A DNA stretch of 30,270 nucleotides from a virus, in the IMG/VR virus record IMGVR_UViG_3300037628_000422, positions 1 through 30,270 of that record. One strand, written 5' to 3'. Both the position numbers and the translations under genes were made by a program. A model generated the notes under the pieces. It did not search any database. It was not told where the DNA came from and saw only the letters and a program-made list of their open reading frames with translations. Each line of letters starts with the position of its first letter. Positions within the stretch are counted from its first letter, which is position 1. This document shows positions 20,440 through 28,463 of the stretch, in pieces.

Positions 20440-20621
20440 ACGGCAAAAAGACATACACAGGCATCGCCATGTGGCTCGTCGGTGCGCTGGGCGCCGTGTT
20501 CTTCCCGCAGTACGCGGCTGTCGCAGCCGTCGTGACAACCGTTGGTAAGGCCCTCACGGCCACGGGTGCCGCGCACAAACTCGCCAAGGCCGCGCCCAAG
20601 GCGGAGGCTCCCAAGGAGTGA
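20436..20621 (+). CDS. Small holin-like membrane protein
   Basis: This 61-residue protein has a short basic N-terminus (NGKKTYTG), then a hydrophobic segment, IAMWLVGALGAVFFPQYAAV, continuing into AAVVTTVGKALTATG, i.e. one long or two short membrane helices. It ends in an Ala/Lys/Pro tail. Such small membrane proteins are common beside phage lysis genes, and a holin function is possible. No endolysin was recognised in the window. GTG 20436 overlaps the previous stop as GTGA. Confidence 0.7.
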   Translation: MNGKKTYTGIAMWLVGALGAVFFPQYAAVAAVVTTVGKALTATGAAHKLAKAAPKAEAPKE

Positions 20622-20779
20622 AGTCGTGGTTTGTCCGCATGCTCGTGACACCCGTGTTGCGGTTGTTTAGCCGCGCGACGGCAGACAACTCTCGTAGGGT
20701 GTCACACTTCAAGGGCATGAGGAAAGCCGCGTACCACACGATCCTTCGCGGGAAGCGCATACTAAAGAAGAAGAAGTAA
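20618..20779 (+). CDS. 53-residue basic protein
   Basis: GTG 20618 overlaps the preceding stop (GTGA) and opens a short frame ending TAA 20777-20779. The product is strongly basic: an N-terminal amphipathic stretch (SWFVRMLVTPVLRLFSRAT), a middle with Arg/Lys/His, and a tail of lysines. It is not recognised. The head could associate with membranes; the tail suggests interaction with nucleic acid or acidic lipid. Overlap with its neighbour is the best evidence that it is real. Confidence 0.65.
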   Translation: MKSWFVRMLVTPVLRLFSRATADNSRRVSHFKGMRKAAYHTILRGKRILKKKK

Positions 20780-20843
20780 CATCGCCCATCAGTCCCATCT
20801 GACCTACGAACCTACCCATATCCATGGGAAGGTACAACCTGTA

Positions 20844-22016
20844 TTGGTTGATGCGTGGGGTGATAACGTTCAGGACTCTTTCGGGCGTCTGCGGGTGGCT
20901 GAGCCGTTTACGATCTTCGATAGCAAGCAACTTCACGACAAACAACCATTGCTGTGGGATGAGGAGATTACCGACACCTCCGGCAACGCTACTTCAATAC
21001 ACTCGGTGGTCGATGCGGCGACGACGATGCACGTCGAAGCGGGCGACTCGGTTGTTCGGCAGACCTTCCAGCGTTTCAACTATCAGCCGGGTAAGAGTCA
21101 ACTGGTCATGTTCACGTTGGTTCTTGGTGTCCAAGAGACCGGTGTAATCGGTCGGGCTGGTTACTTCGACGAGAGCAACGGTGTATTCTTCGAGAGTACA
21201 GACGGTACGGTATTCGTCGTCGTTCGTAAGGATGGCGTCGACAACCGCATCGAACAACAAGACTGGAACATCGATCGCGTCGATGGTAATGGTCCATCAA
21301 GAGTAGTTGCGAACCCTACAGCAGCACAGATCCTCGTCATCGACTTCGAGTGGCTCGGCGTAGGCACTGTCCGCTTCGGAGCTTATGTCGGCGGGAAACT
21401 GGTCTACCTGCACGCTGAACACCATGCCACCATCGTAGACTCGGTGTACATGAGTACGCCGAACCTGCCGCTCCGGTACGAGATCTCGAGTACTGGTCCC
21501 ACGGCCGAGTTGATGCACATCTGCTCGACTATAATGTCCGAAGGAGGTGTCGAAGAAAACGGTATCCAGTTCTACGAAGACCTGTCTGCCCATGTCAATG
21601 CGAACTCAACGTCTGTATGGTATGCGCTGCTCGGTATTCGCTTGAGCGCCGACCATATTGGCGATCGCATCGCTGTTCGTAAGACGTCGCTAATGGCTAC
21701 AACGAACGACATCTTCCGCTGGGGTTTGTTCTTCAATCCTACAGTCGCGGGTGCGTTCGTATATGCCAGTGTGAATGGCGTTGAGGTTGCGCAAGGCGAT
21801 CAAGTCAACAACCCGTCAGTCAACCTCCTGACAGGTGGTCACAAGATCGACGGTGGGTACGCAAAGAGTAGCACGGTCGTAAATCTGCCCACAAGGTCAA
21901 AGCGCAATCTCGGTCAAGCGATCAATGGTGATCGTGATGAGATCGTGTTGGCTGTCAATCCACTGACTTCAAACATGGACGTCCTCGGTGGTCTCGGTTG
22001 GGAAGAGATCATTTGA
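20844..22016 (+). CDS. Hypothetical structural-module protein
   Basis: This protein of about 390 residues is beta-rich and begins with a segment DNVQDSFGRLRVAEPFTIFD, then KQPLLWDEEI. I believe this is a pattern found in a widespread family of phage proteins of unknown function; I cannot name its role. The conserved-looking frame continues upstream to about 20766 (residues HLTYEPTHIHGKVQPVL precede the start) but offers no ATG, GTG or TTG. TTG 20844, 11 bases after GGAAGG, is used here as the first standard start. The true N-terminus is probably farther upstream, perhaps CTG 20799. A virion decoration or fibre-like role is inferred from position only. Confidence 0.7.
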   Translation: MVDAWGDNVQDSFGRLRVAEPFTIFDSKQLHDKQPLLWDEEITDTSGNATSIHSVVDAATTMHVEAGDSVVRQTFQRFNYQPGKSQLVMFTLVLGVQETGVIGRAGYFDESNGVFFESTDGTVFVVVRKDGVDNRIEQQDWNIDRVDGNGPSRVVANPTAAQILVIDFEWLGVGTVRFGAYVGGKLVYLHAEHHATIVDSVYMSTPNLPLRYEISSTGPTAELMHICSTIMSEGGVEENGIQFYEDLSAHVNANSTSVWYALLGIRLSADHIGDRIAVRKTSLMATTNDIFRWGLFFNPTVAGAFVYASVNGVEVAQGDQVNNPSVNLLTGGHKIDGGYAKSSTVVNLPTRSKRNLGQAINGDRDEIVLAVNPLTSNMDVLGGLGWEEII

Positions 22017-22156
22017 AACTCGAAGAGGCTCTGGGGAAATATAGTTGGTGGTTCAGGAACGTTCCTGGACTCGCACGGATGGCCGTGCACGTGACAAGGA
22101 AGATGTACAACGCCGCAGTGGCGAACGGAAGGGACTTCGGAGAAGAATGCCTGTAG
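22013..22156 (+). CDS. 47-residue hypothetical protein
   Basis: TTG 22013 overlaps the previous gene's stop by 4 bases and the frame closes with TAG 22154-22156, 10 bases into the glycosyltransferase-like gene. The product is amphipathic and basic (GKYSWWFRNVPGLARMAVHV then TRKMYNAAVANG). The overlaps on both sides fit the packing of this genome. Not recognised. Confidence 0.6.
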   Translation: MKLEEALGKYSWWFRNVPGLARMAVHVTRKMYNAAVANGRDFGEECL

Positions 22157-23010
22157 TCGTATCTGGAATGTTAGGCATGGGAGATAACATCTACCAGCGC
22201 CCCGCTCTCAAGGCCCTCGCGGCTGAGAGAGGCGATGTGTACATTCGTACGACCTGGCCGCAGTTCTATCGTGACATGCCGAACGTCCACCCGGTGTACG
22301 CTGACACCGGACTGCGAACGCAGCGAGCGAATGCTCTGAGTTCCGACGAGTTCGTCACATGCCCGCCCAAGCTCGAGAAGCTGGTCTGCCGCTACAAGAT
22401 CTCCGACTTCCGCAGAGGAATTGTTCCTCCTGACGCGATGGCCAAGAGTCTCGGTGTCTCGATCGCGAACGAGAGCTTCGAACTCCCTTGGGAACGCAAC
22501 GACATGGGTCGCGTGGGCATCATCCGACCTCCTACAGTACGTAGTGAGTGGACGAACTCCGCACGGCCCAATGACGCCGTCCACATGCAGAGACTGATCG
22601 ACAATCATCCAGAGATCACGTGGATCTCGCTTGGTTGGATCAAGCCCGGTGAGGAGTGGTACTACGGAGAACCTCTTCGCGTGGACGAGGAATACATGCT
22701 CGGACAGCTCTCGATTGACGCGATGATCACGATGATCGCGTCAGCTGAGATCATGGTCACCTGCGTGGGCTTCGGTCTGCCTCTCGGCATAGCTCTGAGG
22801 CAACGTACTCTTACGATGTACGGTGGTGATGTCCCTGCTCGTCTTCTCCGGAATGAGTGGATGGATTTGACCCACCACCGAGAGGTAGAACCAAACCCAT
22901 TCTGCGACTGCTATGGATCTCGTCACATGGGTGGCGAGTGCAACAAGAGGCTCGACGACGAAGAGATCGAGCGTAAGTACGAGGAACTCATGCATGCTGC
23001 AGTGGCGTGA
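22147..23010 (+). CDS. Glycosyltransferase-like protein (GT-B / GT9-like)
   Basis: This 287-residue protein starts with GMLGMGDNIYQRPALKAL, resembling the Gly-rich first loop of heptosyltransferase-type (GT9) and other GT-B enzymes. Later it has ITWISLGW and a C-terminal domain with MITMIASAEIMVTCVGFGLPLGIAL, like the nucleotide-sugar-binding half. A cysteine/His cluster near the C-terminus (CDCYGSRHMGGECNKR) may bind metal. It would transfer a sugar to an unknown acceptor, which could be a virion protein, a host glycan or modified DNA. ATG 22147 follows GGAG by 7 bases; the longer TTG start at 22045 is not needed. Confidence 0.65.
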   Translation: MPVVVSGMLGMGDNIYQRPALKALAAERGDVYIRTTWPQFYRDMPNVHPVYADTGLRTQRANALSSDEFVTCPPKLEKLVCRYKISDFRRGIVPPDAMAKSLGVSIANESFELPWERNDMGRVGIIRPPTVRSEWTNSARPNDAVHMQRLIDNHPEITWISLGWIKPGEEWYYGEPLRVDEEYMLGQLSIDAMITMIASAEIMVTCVGFGLPLGIALRQRTLTMYGGDVPARLLRNEWMDLTHHREVEPNPFCDCYGSRHMGGECNKRLDDEEIERKYEELMHAAVA

Positions 23011-23587
23011 TGATCATGGCTTCCTCGAGGTGAGGCCTATCGAGTATGACCACACGTACTTCAACAAGTACGTAGGGTATGCCCAAACAGAGCAAGGACT
23101 TGCTCTTAATCAGGCACGTCTTGGTCTGGTCCTTCAGCACCTGGAACCCGGTGCTGATCTCATCGACGTGGGTATCGGCTGCGGTCAGTTCCTCAAGTTA
23201 GCTCAAGCGGCTGGTTTGGACGTGAAGGGATATGACGTCGGTCTCCCAATGATGGACTGGCTTGTTCGAAACCGCTTGTACTCGGATCCTGAGTACGGTC
23301 ACGTGAACGCTAGCTTCTGGGACTCCTACGAACACGAGCGGACTCCCCAAAAGTACATTCAGAACCTGTTCGGGAAGGTGTTTATCTCTATCCCGATCTT
23401 CACCGATCGTGATCACGCTCGCTCATCGAAGCACTACCGTCCGGGTGAGCATTACTGGTACTTCACCCGCGAGGGACTCATCCGTCACTTCTCAGAACTC
23501 TGTTTCGAGCTCTTGGAAGAGAACCGCATGGAAGAGGACCTCGGCCGAGAGGATATCGGGACCTTTGTGTTCCAGAGGAAATCATGA
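22994..23587 (+). CDS. SAM-dependent methyltransferase
   Basis: This 197-residue protein has motif I DLIDVGIGCGQF (55-66) and acidic D81 (KGYDVG) ending the next strand, as in class I methyltransferases. The N-terminal segment (FNKYVGYAQTEQGLALNQAR) matches SAM-family enzymes of sugar or small-molecule type. There is no DNA-methylase catalytic motif. ATG 22994 lies inside the end of the glycosyltransferase-like gene, and the stop overlaps the protease start. The pairing of glycosyltransferase and methyltransferase suggests that a transferred sugar or glycan is methylated; this is inference. Confidence 0.8.
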   Translation: MLQWRDDHGFLEVRPIEYDHTYFNKYVGYAQTEQGLALNQARLGLVLQHLEPGADLIDVGIGCGQFLKLAQAAGLDVKGYDVGLPMMDWLVRNRLYSDPEYGHVNASFWDSYEHERTPQKYIQNLFGKVFISIPIFTDRDHARSSKHYRPGEHYWYFTREGLIRHFSELCFELLEENRMEEDLGREDIGTFVFQRKS

Positions 23588-24735
23588 AGACATTCTCACT
23601 GGTCGAAGACCATCGCCTCGAGATGCTCGAGGGCAGCAAGATCGACACCGAGAACGCTCTTATCGAGGGCGTGAAGATGGTCGGGCTTTCCAGTCCGTCC
23701 CGTAACCGCGTGTATCTCGAGAGCGCCCTGACGGACGCCATCGAGATGTACGAGGGTACGACTGCCAACATCGGACACCTCAAGCCTGAGGGATCTCGTG
23801 TCAAAGGTGACACGGCGGCGATCGCCGGCAACTACAGGAACGTTCGGATGGTCGAGGGCAAGGGTCTCTACGGAGATCTGCAGCTCATGCCGAGTCATCC
23901 GATGACGAGCCGCATCCTGTGGGCAGCCGAGAACGCTCCGGAACTCTTCTGCCTCAGTCACCACGCAGGTGGCAAGGGCAGGATGAACGACGAAGGCGTC
24001 CAGGAAGTCACAGAGATCACTGCGGTTGCCTCGGTCGACGTCGTCGGCAGAGGAGGCACGACCGCATCGCTCTTCGAGAGCGAACTGGAAGAGGGTGAGC
24101 TGGCCAACCGTGTGGCCGATGCCGCCCTGATGGAGAAGATCCGCGAGATCAACTTCGCTGCTTGGGATCTCCTCTGGGAGAGGATGCACGAGCAGCACAC
24201 AACACTCGATGACAAGAAAACAGCAATCGTTGGCGTCCTGGTCGAATGGACTCAGGAGCTTTCATTGCTTTCCACCGTGGAGGAGTCCGATATGGACCTC
24301 AGCAAGCTGACGATCAGCGAGCTCCGCGAGTCGCGCAAGGATTTGGTGGAGTTGATCCTCCAGGAGAGTACGGCTGACGCCGAACTCACCACCCTGCGCG
24401 CGACTGTCAAGGAGCTCACGTCGAAGATCGACGCACAGGAGGCCGCTACCACGGCCGCGTCGAAGATCAAGGAGAGGGAGACGCTCTTGGAGAGCGCCAA
24501 GATCCCCGAGATCCTCCTGACGGAGGCGTTCAAGTCGGACGTCCTCGACATCAACACCTCGGACGAGCGGGCGACCGCTCTCGTCGAGGACCGGAAGGCG
24601 CTCGCGAGCTCCATTCCGACCACGGCGCCCAAGTCCTCCGCCAAGACGCTCTTCGAGAGCGCCGGCAAGGGCAAGGGCGATGGCAGTGAAGGTCCGAAGG
24701 ACTCGAAAGAGTTCGTCGAGGCACTCGCCAAGTAG
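23584..24735 (+). CDS. Prohead protease fused to scaffold (putative)
   Basis: This 383-residue protein looks like a head maturation protease followed by a scaffold. The N-terminal domain (1-165) has H65 in NIGHLKP, S125-H-H-A in FCLSHHAGG, and an acidic strand ITAVASVDVV (D152), consistent with an assemblin-like His/Ser protease. The C-terminal 200 residues are Glu/Lys/Ala-rich coiled coil (for example ELRESRKDLVEL, TTLRATVKELTSKI), typical of scaffolding. Position before the decoration and major capsid genes agrees. Catalytic residues are read by eye and need alignment. Confidence 0.75.
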   Translation: MKTFSLVEDHRLEMLEGSKIDTENALIEGVKMVGLSSPSRNRVYLESALTDAIEMYEGTTANIGHLKPEGSRVKGDTAAIAGNYRNVRMVEGKGLYGDLQLMPSHPMTSRILWAAENAPELFCLSHHAGGKGRMNDEGVQEVTEITAVASVDVVGRGGTTASLFESELEEGELANRVADAALMEKIREINFAAWDLLWERMHEQHTTLDDKKTAIVGVLVEWTQELSLLSTVEESDMDLSKLTISELRESRKDLVELILQESTADAELTTLRATVKELTSKIDAQEAATTAASKIKERETLLESAKIPEILLTEAFKSDVLDINTSDERATALVEDRKALASSIPTTAPKSSAKTLFESAGKGKGDGSEGPKDSKEFVEALAK

Positions 24736-24738
24736 TTC

Positions 24739-24750
24739 GCCCTAACGGGC
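24739..24750. repeat. Short hairpin GCCC-TAAC-GGGC
   Basis: A 4-bp GC stem with TAAC loop just after the protease/scaffold stop. The CCTAACGGG core recurs at 25246-25259 after the next gene. Confidence 0.4.
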
Positions 24751-24773
24751 ACAACGCACTAGGAGGGACAACA

Positions 24774-25247
24774 TTGTCCAACGTGCAGCGCCACCGTCGT
24801 GAGGCGAACAACCCCGTGGAAGCGGCGGTCGATCTCGCAACGGCGATCGAAATCGGTGACATGGTCTGGCAGGACTCTGACGACGCGAAGCCCGCGTCCG
24901 ACGTGGCCGAAGCTTCGACCCTTGCCGAGACACAGGAGGCCTTCCACGATGGCTTCCTGGGAGTTTCGGAGCAGGCCAGTCGGGCCACTCTGGAGAGCAA
25001 TGACATCCGCGTCGGTACCACCGGCGTCTGGGAGTTCACGTGCGACGCCGCAACGTTCGAGCTCGGAGCCCTCGTGGGTCCGGCTGCGGGCGCGGGTGCA
25101 GCCATCGTCGACCAGAAGGTCGCCGCGGTTGCTACGCCCAATCTGGCCATCGGCCGGGTGGCGAAGCGTTACGGGTCCAACACCACCAAGGTCTTCGTGC
25201 GCATCTCCTCCGTGGTGATGAGCGGCGGACCGCAGGCGGCTGCCTAG
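24774..25247 (+). CDS. Capsid-associated small protein, possibly decoration (DUF2190-like)
   Basis: This 157-residue protein sits between protease/scaffold and major capsid, the usual place of a head decoration protein. The N-terminal half is an Ala/Asp/Glu-rich helix region. The C-terminal half is beta-rich (GVWEFTCDAATFELGALVG; AVATPNLAIGRVAK; KVFVRISSVVM), resembling the small barrel of DUF2190-type capsid proteins. Start TTG 24774 is supported by GGAGG 7 bases upstream. Confidence 0.65.
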   Translation: MSNVQRHRREANNPVEAAVDLATAIEIGDMVWQDSDDAKPASDVAEASTLAETQEAFHDGFLGVSEQASRATLESNDIRVGTTGVWEFTCDAATFELGALVGPAAGAGAAIVDQKVAAVATPNLAIGRVAKRYGSNTTKVFVRISSVVMSGGPQAAA

Positions 25248-25259
25248 TCCTAACGGGCT
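25246..25259. repeat. Short hairpin AGTCC-TAAC-GGGCT
   Basis: Five-base arms with one G-T pair and TAAC loop at the end of the decoration-like gene. It shares the CCTAACGGG core with 24739-24750. Confidence 0.4.
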
Positions 25260-25287
25260 AAGCAACCAGAAAGGGAAAGCAAGCATA

Positions 25288-26451
25288 ATGCTCGCTCAGA
25301 GGACGATCAATCTCAAGAACCTCTACGAGTCCCAGGGCGCCGCACGTACGTGCGAGCTCCTGCGGAACGCACTCGTCGAGGGCAAGTTGCGACCCGAAGA
25401 GTTCTCCATGAAGGAACTCGCGGACGCATTCATCGAGGGCGGCTCCACCGCTCTCCTCGGCCGCAGCGGCGGCATCGGCGACGGTCTGGTCCTGACCGAG
25501 GCACCCGTGGACTCCACGGCGTTCCTCAACGTCATGGGTCAGATCGTGTACAGCAAGATCCGGTCCGGTTACGACGAGGCCGATGGTGGCGTCTTCGATC
25601 GGATCATCCAGGTCGTGCCCACGAAGTTCGACGGCGAGAAGATCCCGGGACCCGGTGAGATCCTCGACGAAGAGTTCGTTGTCGGCGAGGGGATGGAATT
25701 CCCCGAGTCGGGGTTCGGCGAGGACTGGCAGAACACGCCGAACACGGTGAAGCGTGGCCTGATCGTGAAGATCACGAAGGAGTCCGTCTTCTTCGATCGC
25801 ACGTTCCTGGTCACCCGTCAGGCCGGCACTGTCGGCAAGCGCCTCGCGACCGGACGCCTCAAGAGGGTGTTGAAGGTCGTCATGGGCGCCACCAACAACT
25901 TCAACTGGCGTGGGACTGCGTACAACACGTACCTCACGTCGGGCAACTGGATCAACGATCACACGAACGTGCTCGCTGACTACACGGACATCGTGAACGC
26001 CTGGAAGCTCTTCCAGAACATGACGGACCCGGACACGGGCAACCCGATCATGATCGGCGACACGGAGATCCTCTGTGTCCCGGGCAACGTTCACAACGTT
26101 CGCCGCGTGATCAATGCCGTGCAGGTGCGTCAGACCGCTTCGTCCATCGAGACGCTGTCGGCCAACCCGGTCTCGGGTGACGCGCAGGACCCGATCGTGT
26201 CCGCACTGCTGAACGTGCTGCTCCAGTCGGAACTCTCGTACTCGGGCGCGAAGGCGAACGATACGTGGTTCTACGGCAACTTCAAGGAAGCCTTCTGGTA
26301 CATGCAGAACTGGGGCCTCACGGTCATCCAGGCTCCTGCGAACAACCCGGAGCAGTTCAAGAAGGATGTCGTCGGTCAGTGGCGTGCAGACGAGCGCGGT
26401 GTCGCCGCGGTCGGCAACCCCCGCTTCGTGATCCGCAACAACGGCGCCTAG
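25288..26451 (+). CDS. Major capsid protein (HK97 fold)
   Basis: This 387-residue protein has the hallmarks of an HK97-type major capsid protein: an N-terminal helical arm, a GGIGDGL Gly-rich segment, a long beta-rich E-loop-like region (RGLIVKITKESVFFDRT), a P-domain helix (RLKRVLKVVMGATN), and the C-terminal A-domain pattern ADERGVAAVGNPRFVIRN typical of the family. Length is typical. ATG 25288 follows a purine-rich AAAGGGAAAG site. Codon use is strongly GC-biased, as often seen for highly expressed phage genes. A strong hairpin follows it. Confidence 0.93.
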   Translation: MLAQRTINLKNLYESQGAARTCELLRNALVEGKLRPEEFSMKELADAFIEGGSTALLGRSGGIGDGLVLTEAPVDSTAFLNVMGQIVYSKIRSGYDEADGGVFDRIIQVVPTKFDGEKIPGPGEILDEEFVVGEGMEFPESGFGEDWQNTPNTVKRGLIVKITKESVFFDRTFLVTRQAGTVGKRLATGRLKRVLKVVMGATNNFNWRGTAYNTYLTSGNWINDHTNVLADYTDIVNAWKLFQNMTDPDTGNPIMIGDTEILCVPGNVHNVRRVINAVQVRQTASSIETLSANPVSGDAQDPIVSALLNVLLQSELSYSGAKANDTWFYGNFKEAFWYMQNWGLTVIQAPANNPEQFKKDVVGQWRADERGVAAVGNPRFVIRNNGA

Positions 26452-26475
26452 TAGCACCGCTACTTCGACTCTACC

Positions 26476-26505
26476 AGCCCGTGCAGGAATAATCCTGCAC
26501 GGGCT
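26476..26505. terminator. Perfect 13-bp hairpin after the major capsid gene
   Basis: AGCCCGTGCAGGA (26476-26488), loop ATAA, TCCTGCACGGGCT (26493-26505). No T-tract, so it may be a partial terminator or an mRNA stabiliser between the very highly expressed capsid gene and the connector genes. Confidence 0.7.
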
Positions 26506-26558
26506 CAGGGTGGTGAGGGAGCTAATCGCTCTCAGGAGAAACCACAAGGAGGCGCACC

Positions 26559-26897
26559 ATGCGCGAATTCGTTGACAAGAAATGCAAGCCGGAAGACTTC
26601 CGGTGTTACGAGGTCCGTATCGGACACGACAAGGCACGCGTGTTCACCTCGTCTGACCTCCGTGCCGAGCGTATCTTCACGCAGGGCATGGGCATTCGCA
26701 ACACGCAACACGAAGTCGTCGTGACGGAGAGTTCCGGCACGCCGGCAGAGAGTGCCACGCTGGTGCCCTTGGAAGAGATCGTGACCCACGACGGTACCGG
26801 TTACCGGACTGATCCGATCCTCGGGACGAAAACCCAGGGTGGTCGGAAGATCCTGACCGATGCCGAGAAGATGGCGGCCGCTCGGAGCGAGGGGTAA
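26559..26897 (+). CDS. Hypothetical head protein
   Basis: This 112-residue protein is not recognised. It is basic at the N-terminus (KKCKPEDFRCYEVRIGHD) and ends in a Glu/Arg/Lys-rich tail. A central segment (HEVVVTESSGTPAESATLV) suggests a small beta domain. ATG 26559 follows AAGGAGG by 7 bases. It stands where many phages have a small head-completion protein, which is the best guess. Confidence 0.65.
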   Translation: MREFVDKKCKPEDFRCYEVRIGHDKARVFTSSDLRAERIFTQGMGIRNTQHEVVVTESSGTPAESATLVPLEEIVTHDGTGYRTDPILGTKTQGGRKILTDAEKMAAARSEG

Positions 26898-26900
26898 CTC

Positions 26901-27116
26901 ATGTCGGACCTCACTGACCTTCAAGAGATCAAGAGCAACATCATCGCGAGGTTGAAGGAGATCACAGCGAAGCCGAAACCTTCGTATGATATTGAAGGTC
27001 AGGAGGTTCGTTGGCAGGAGTACTTCGACTCGCTGACGAAGAGACTGAAGGACCTCAACGAGTTGATCGCACTTGAGGACGGACCGTACGAGGAGAGGAC
27101 ACAGGGCTTCACGTAA
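26901..27116 (+). CDS. Small helical head protein
   Basis: This 71-residue protein has two helices, LTDLQEIKSNIIARLKEITA and WQEYFDSLTKRLKDLNELIA, joined by a short Lys/Pro/Tyr linker. This arrangement is common in small phage connector-region proteins of unknown role. Its stop shares bases with the next start (TAATG). Confidence 0.7.
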   Translation: MSDLTDLQEIKSNIIARLKEITAKPKPSYDIEGQEVRWQEYFDSLTKRLKDLNELIALEDGPYEERTQGFT

Positions 27117-27544
27117 TGGCCAATCTCCCAGTAACCGTAGCAGACTCACTGGTATTCGCTGAACAGGCGATTTATCATTGCCCTGCAGTATTTGATCTTG
27201 ACTTGACCGACGACTACTGTGTCTTCGACAACAAAGAAGAGATCACGTACACTCGTGAGGGTACCCACTCTCGCGCGGCATCTGGGATCGTGACCAGCAT
27301 CGACGACCAAGTGTTCACAATCAAGTCTGCGCTTCGTCACATGGTGGCAGAGCGAGACATCCGGATCATGGAGGGATACATTCAAGTCGACGACGTCAAA
27401 TGGGACATCCCCATCGACCAACTCGGCGTGAACCCCAAGGTCGGAGACATCATCGAGGACGCGGACGGTGTTCAGTTCCGCGTGATCGCAATCAACAAGA
27501 AGACATTGAAGTCACGATGGCATCTGTTCGCCCGCGAAACCTAG
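27116..27544 (+). CDS. Head-tail connector protein (putative head closure)
   Basis: This 142-residue protein is beta-rich (TYTREGTHSRAASGIVTSID; VFTIKSALRHMV; DIRIMEGYIQVDDVKWDIP; VGDIIEDADGVQFRVIAI). It stands in the head-closure position ahead of an HK97 gp10-like gene. The C-terminal 'DxxxxxGxxxRVI' turn is as seen in many stopper-like proteins. Assignment is from order and fold impression only. Confidence 0.6.
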   Translation: MANLPVTVADSLVFAEQAIYHCPAVFDLDLTDDYCVFDNKEEITYTREGTHSRAASGIVTSIDDQVFTIKSALRHMVAERDIRIMEGYIQVDDVKWDIPIDQLGVNPKVGDIIEDADGVQFRVIAINKKTLKSRWHLFARET

Positions 27545-27975
27545 GCAAGTGGACTTACACAGCCGCCCCTGGTACGAAGTCACTTCGGGTCTCTCAGGGA
27601 CTGAAGGTAGACATTGGGATCAGGATGGATGGCCTTATGCTGGCCATGCAGGTCTATCTCAATACGGTGAACGCTTCACAAGACGATATCTATCGAATTG
27701 TGGAAGAGATTGCGGTCGATACATACCGCCGGATCCAAGAGGATACTCCAGTCGCTACGGGCAAGGCTCAAGCCGGCTGGGAGTTGGAGAACATGAGTCG
27801 ACCTGGAAAGATCGACTTTGTTTTCCTGAACGATGTGCCATACATCGTATGGTTGGAGTACGGACACTCGGACCAAGCGCCCCGAGGCATGCTGCGGATC
27901 AACCTGCAGAAGGCCAAGGTCCGGGTGAAGAACAGAACCAGAGGATACCTACGTCGTCGTGGTCTTAAACGCTAA
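27517..27975 (+). CDS. HK97 gp10-like head-tail/tail completion protein
   Basis: This 152-residue protein matches the HK97-gp10-like family in two characteristic places: IQEDTPVATGKAQAGWE (the P-x-x-T-G-x-L/A motif) and PYIVWLEYGHSDQAPRGML (x-x-x-E-Y-G-x-S-x-x-x-P-x-G). It ends in a basic helix. It overlaps the preceding gene by 28 bases and the following one by 17. The upstream ribosome site is weak, so coupled translation is likely. Confidence 0.85.
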   Translation: MASVRPRNLGKWTYTAAPGTKSLRVSQGLKVDIGIRMDGLMLAMQVYLNTVNASQDDIYRIVEEIAVDTYRRIQEDTPVATGKAQAGWELENMSRPGKIDFVFLNDVPYIVWLEYGHSDQAPRGMLRINLQKAKVRVKNRTRGYLRRRGLKR

Positions 27976-28462
27976 GCTCCCTCACTACATCATACTCTCG
28001 CTCCAGAAGGAGTTCGAGGACGTGTGTACCGCTGTGAACGTCACGGCTCGGCACATGGGTATGCATCAAGAGGTGAAGGGTCTCGACGAGTGGGCTGTGT
28101 TCTGGCCGCTCTGGGATACCGAGATCAACACTCGTCGCGGTTCGTTCATGAACGACTTCATGTTCCAAATCGCTTGCCACGGACTGCTCGCTAACGAACA
28201 CAGTAAGAAAGACGCGAACGCCCCGTTCCGGATCGCAGCCGCCATCCAGATGGCTCTCCGGAACAAGAGGTTCGACGTCAAGACATACGATCAAGCCACC
28301 CATTCGGTGCTCTGTGGTGGTCGGATCGACGGAGGTCAGACGAAGTACGTTCCGTACAGAAACCTGACCTTTGCAGGCGAAGGTAACTTCGCAGTTGAAC
28401 AGGGCACCAATACACACTCTGTGGTCGTAACTTTCACGGCCCTGATTGGCGTTGGGAGTTAG
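27959..28462 (+). CDS. Tail terminator-like protein (putative)
   Basis: This 167-residue protein contains IILSLQKEFEDVCTAVN, WPLWDTEINTRRGSF, and a beta-rich C-terminus with TYDQATHSVLCGG and HSVVVTFTALIGVG. The placement between gp10-like and tail-tube-like genes is that of the tail terminator, which caps the tail tube. GTG 27959 lies inside the end of the gp10-like gene. Identification rests mainly on order. Confidence 0.6.
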   Translation: MVLNAKLPHYIILSLQKEFEDVCTAVNVTARHMGMHQEVKGLDEWAVFWPLWDTEINTRRGSFMNDFMFQIACHGLLANEHSKKDANAPFRIAAAIQMALRNKRFDVKTYDQATHSVLCGGRIDGGQTKYVPYRNLTFAGEGNFAVEQGTNTHSVVVTFTALIGVGS

Positions 28463-28463
28463 C

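Noticed and set aside
25258-26637. Long open frame (459 codons) on the minus strand opposite the major capsid gene
   Set aside because: It is the antisense shadow of a strongly GC-biased gene. Its composition is Arg/Val/Leu/Asp-rich, it lacks motifs, and it faces a clear capsid gene.
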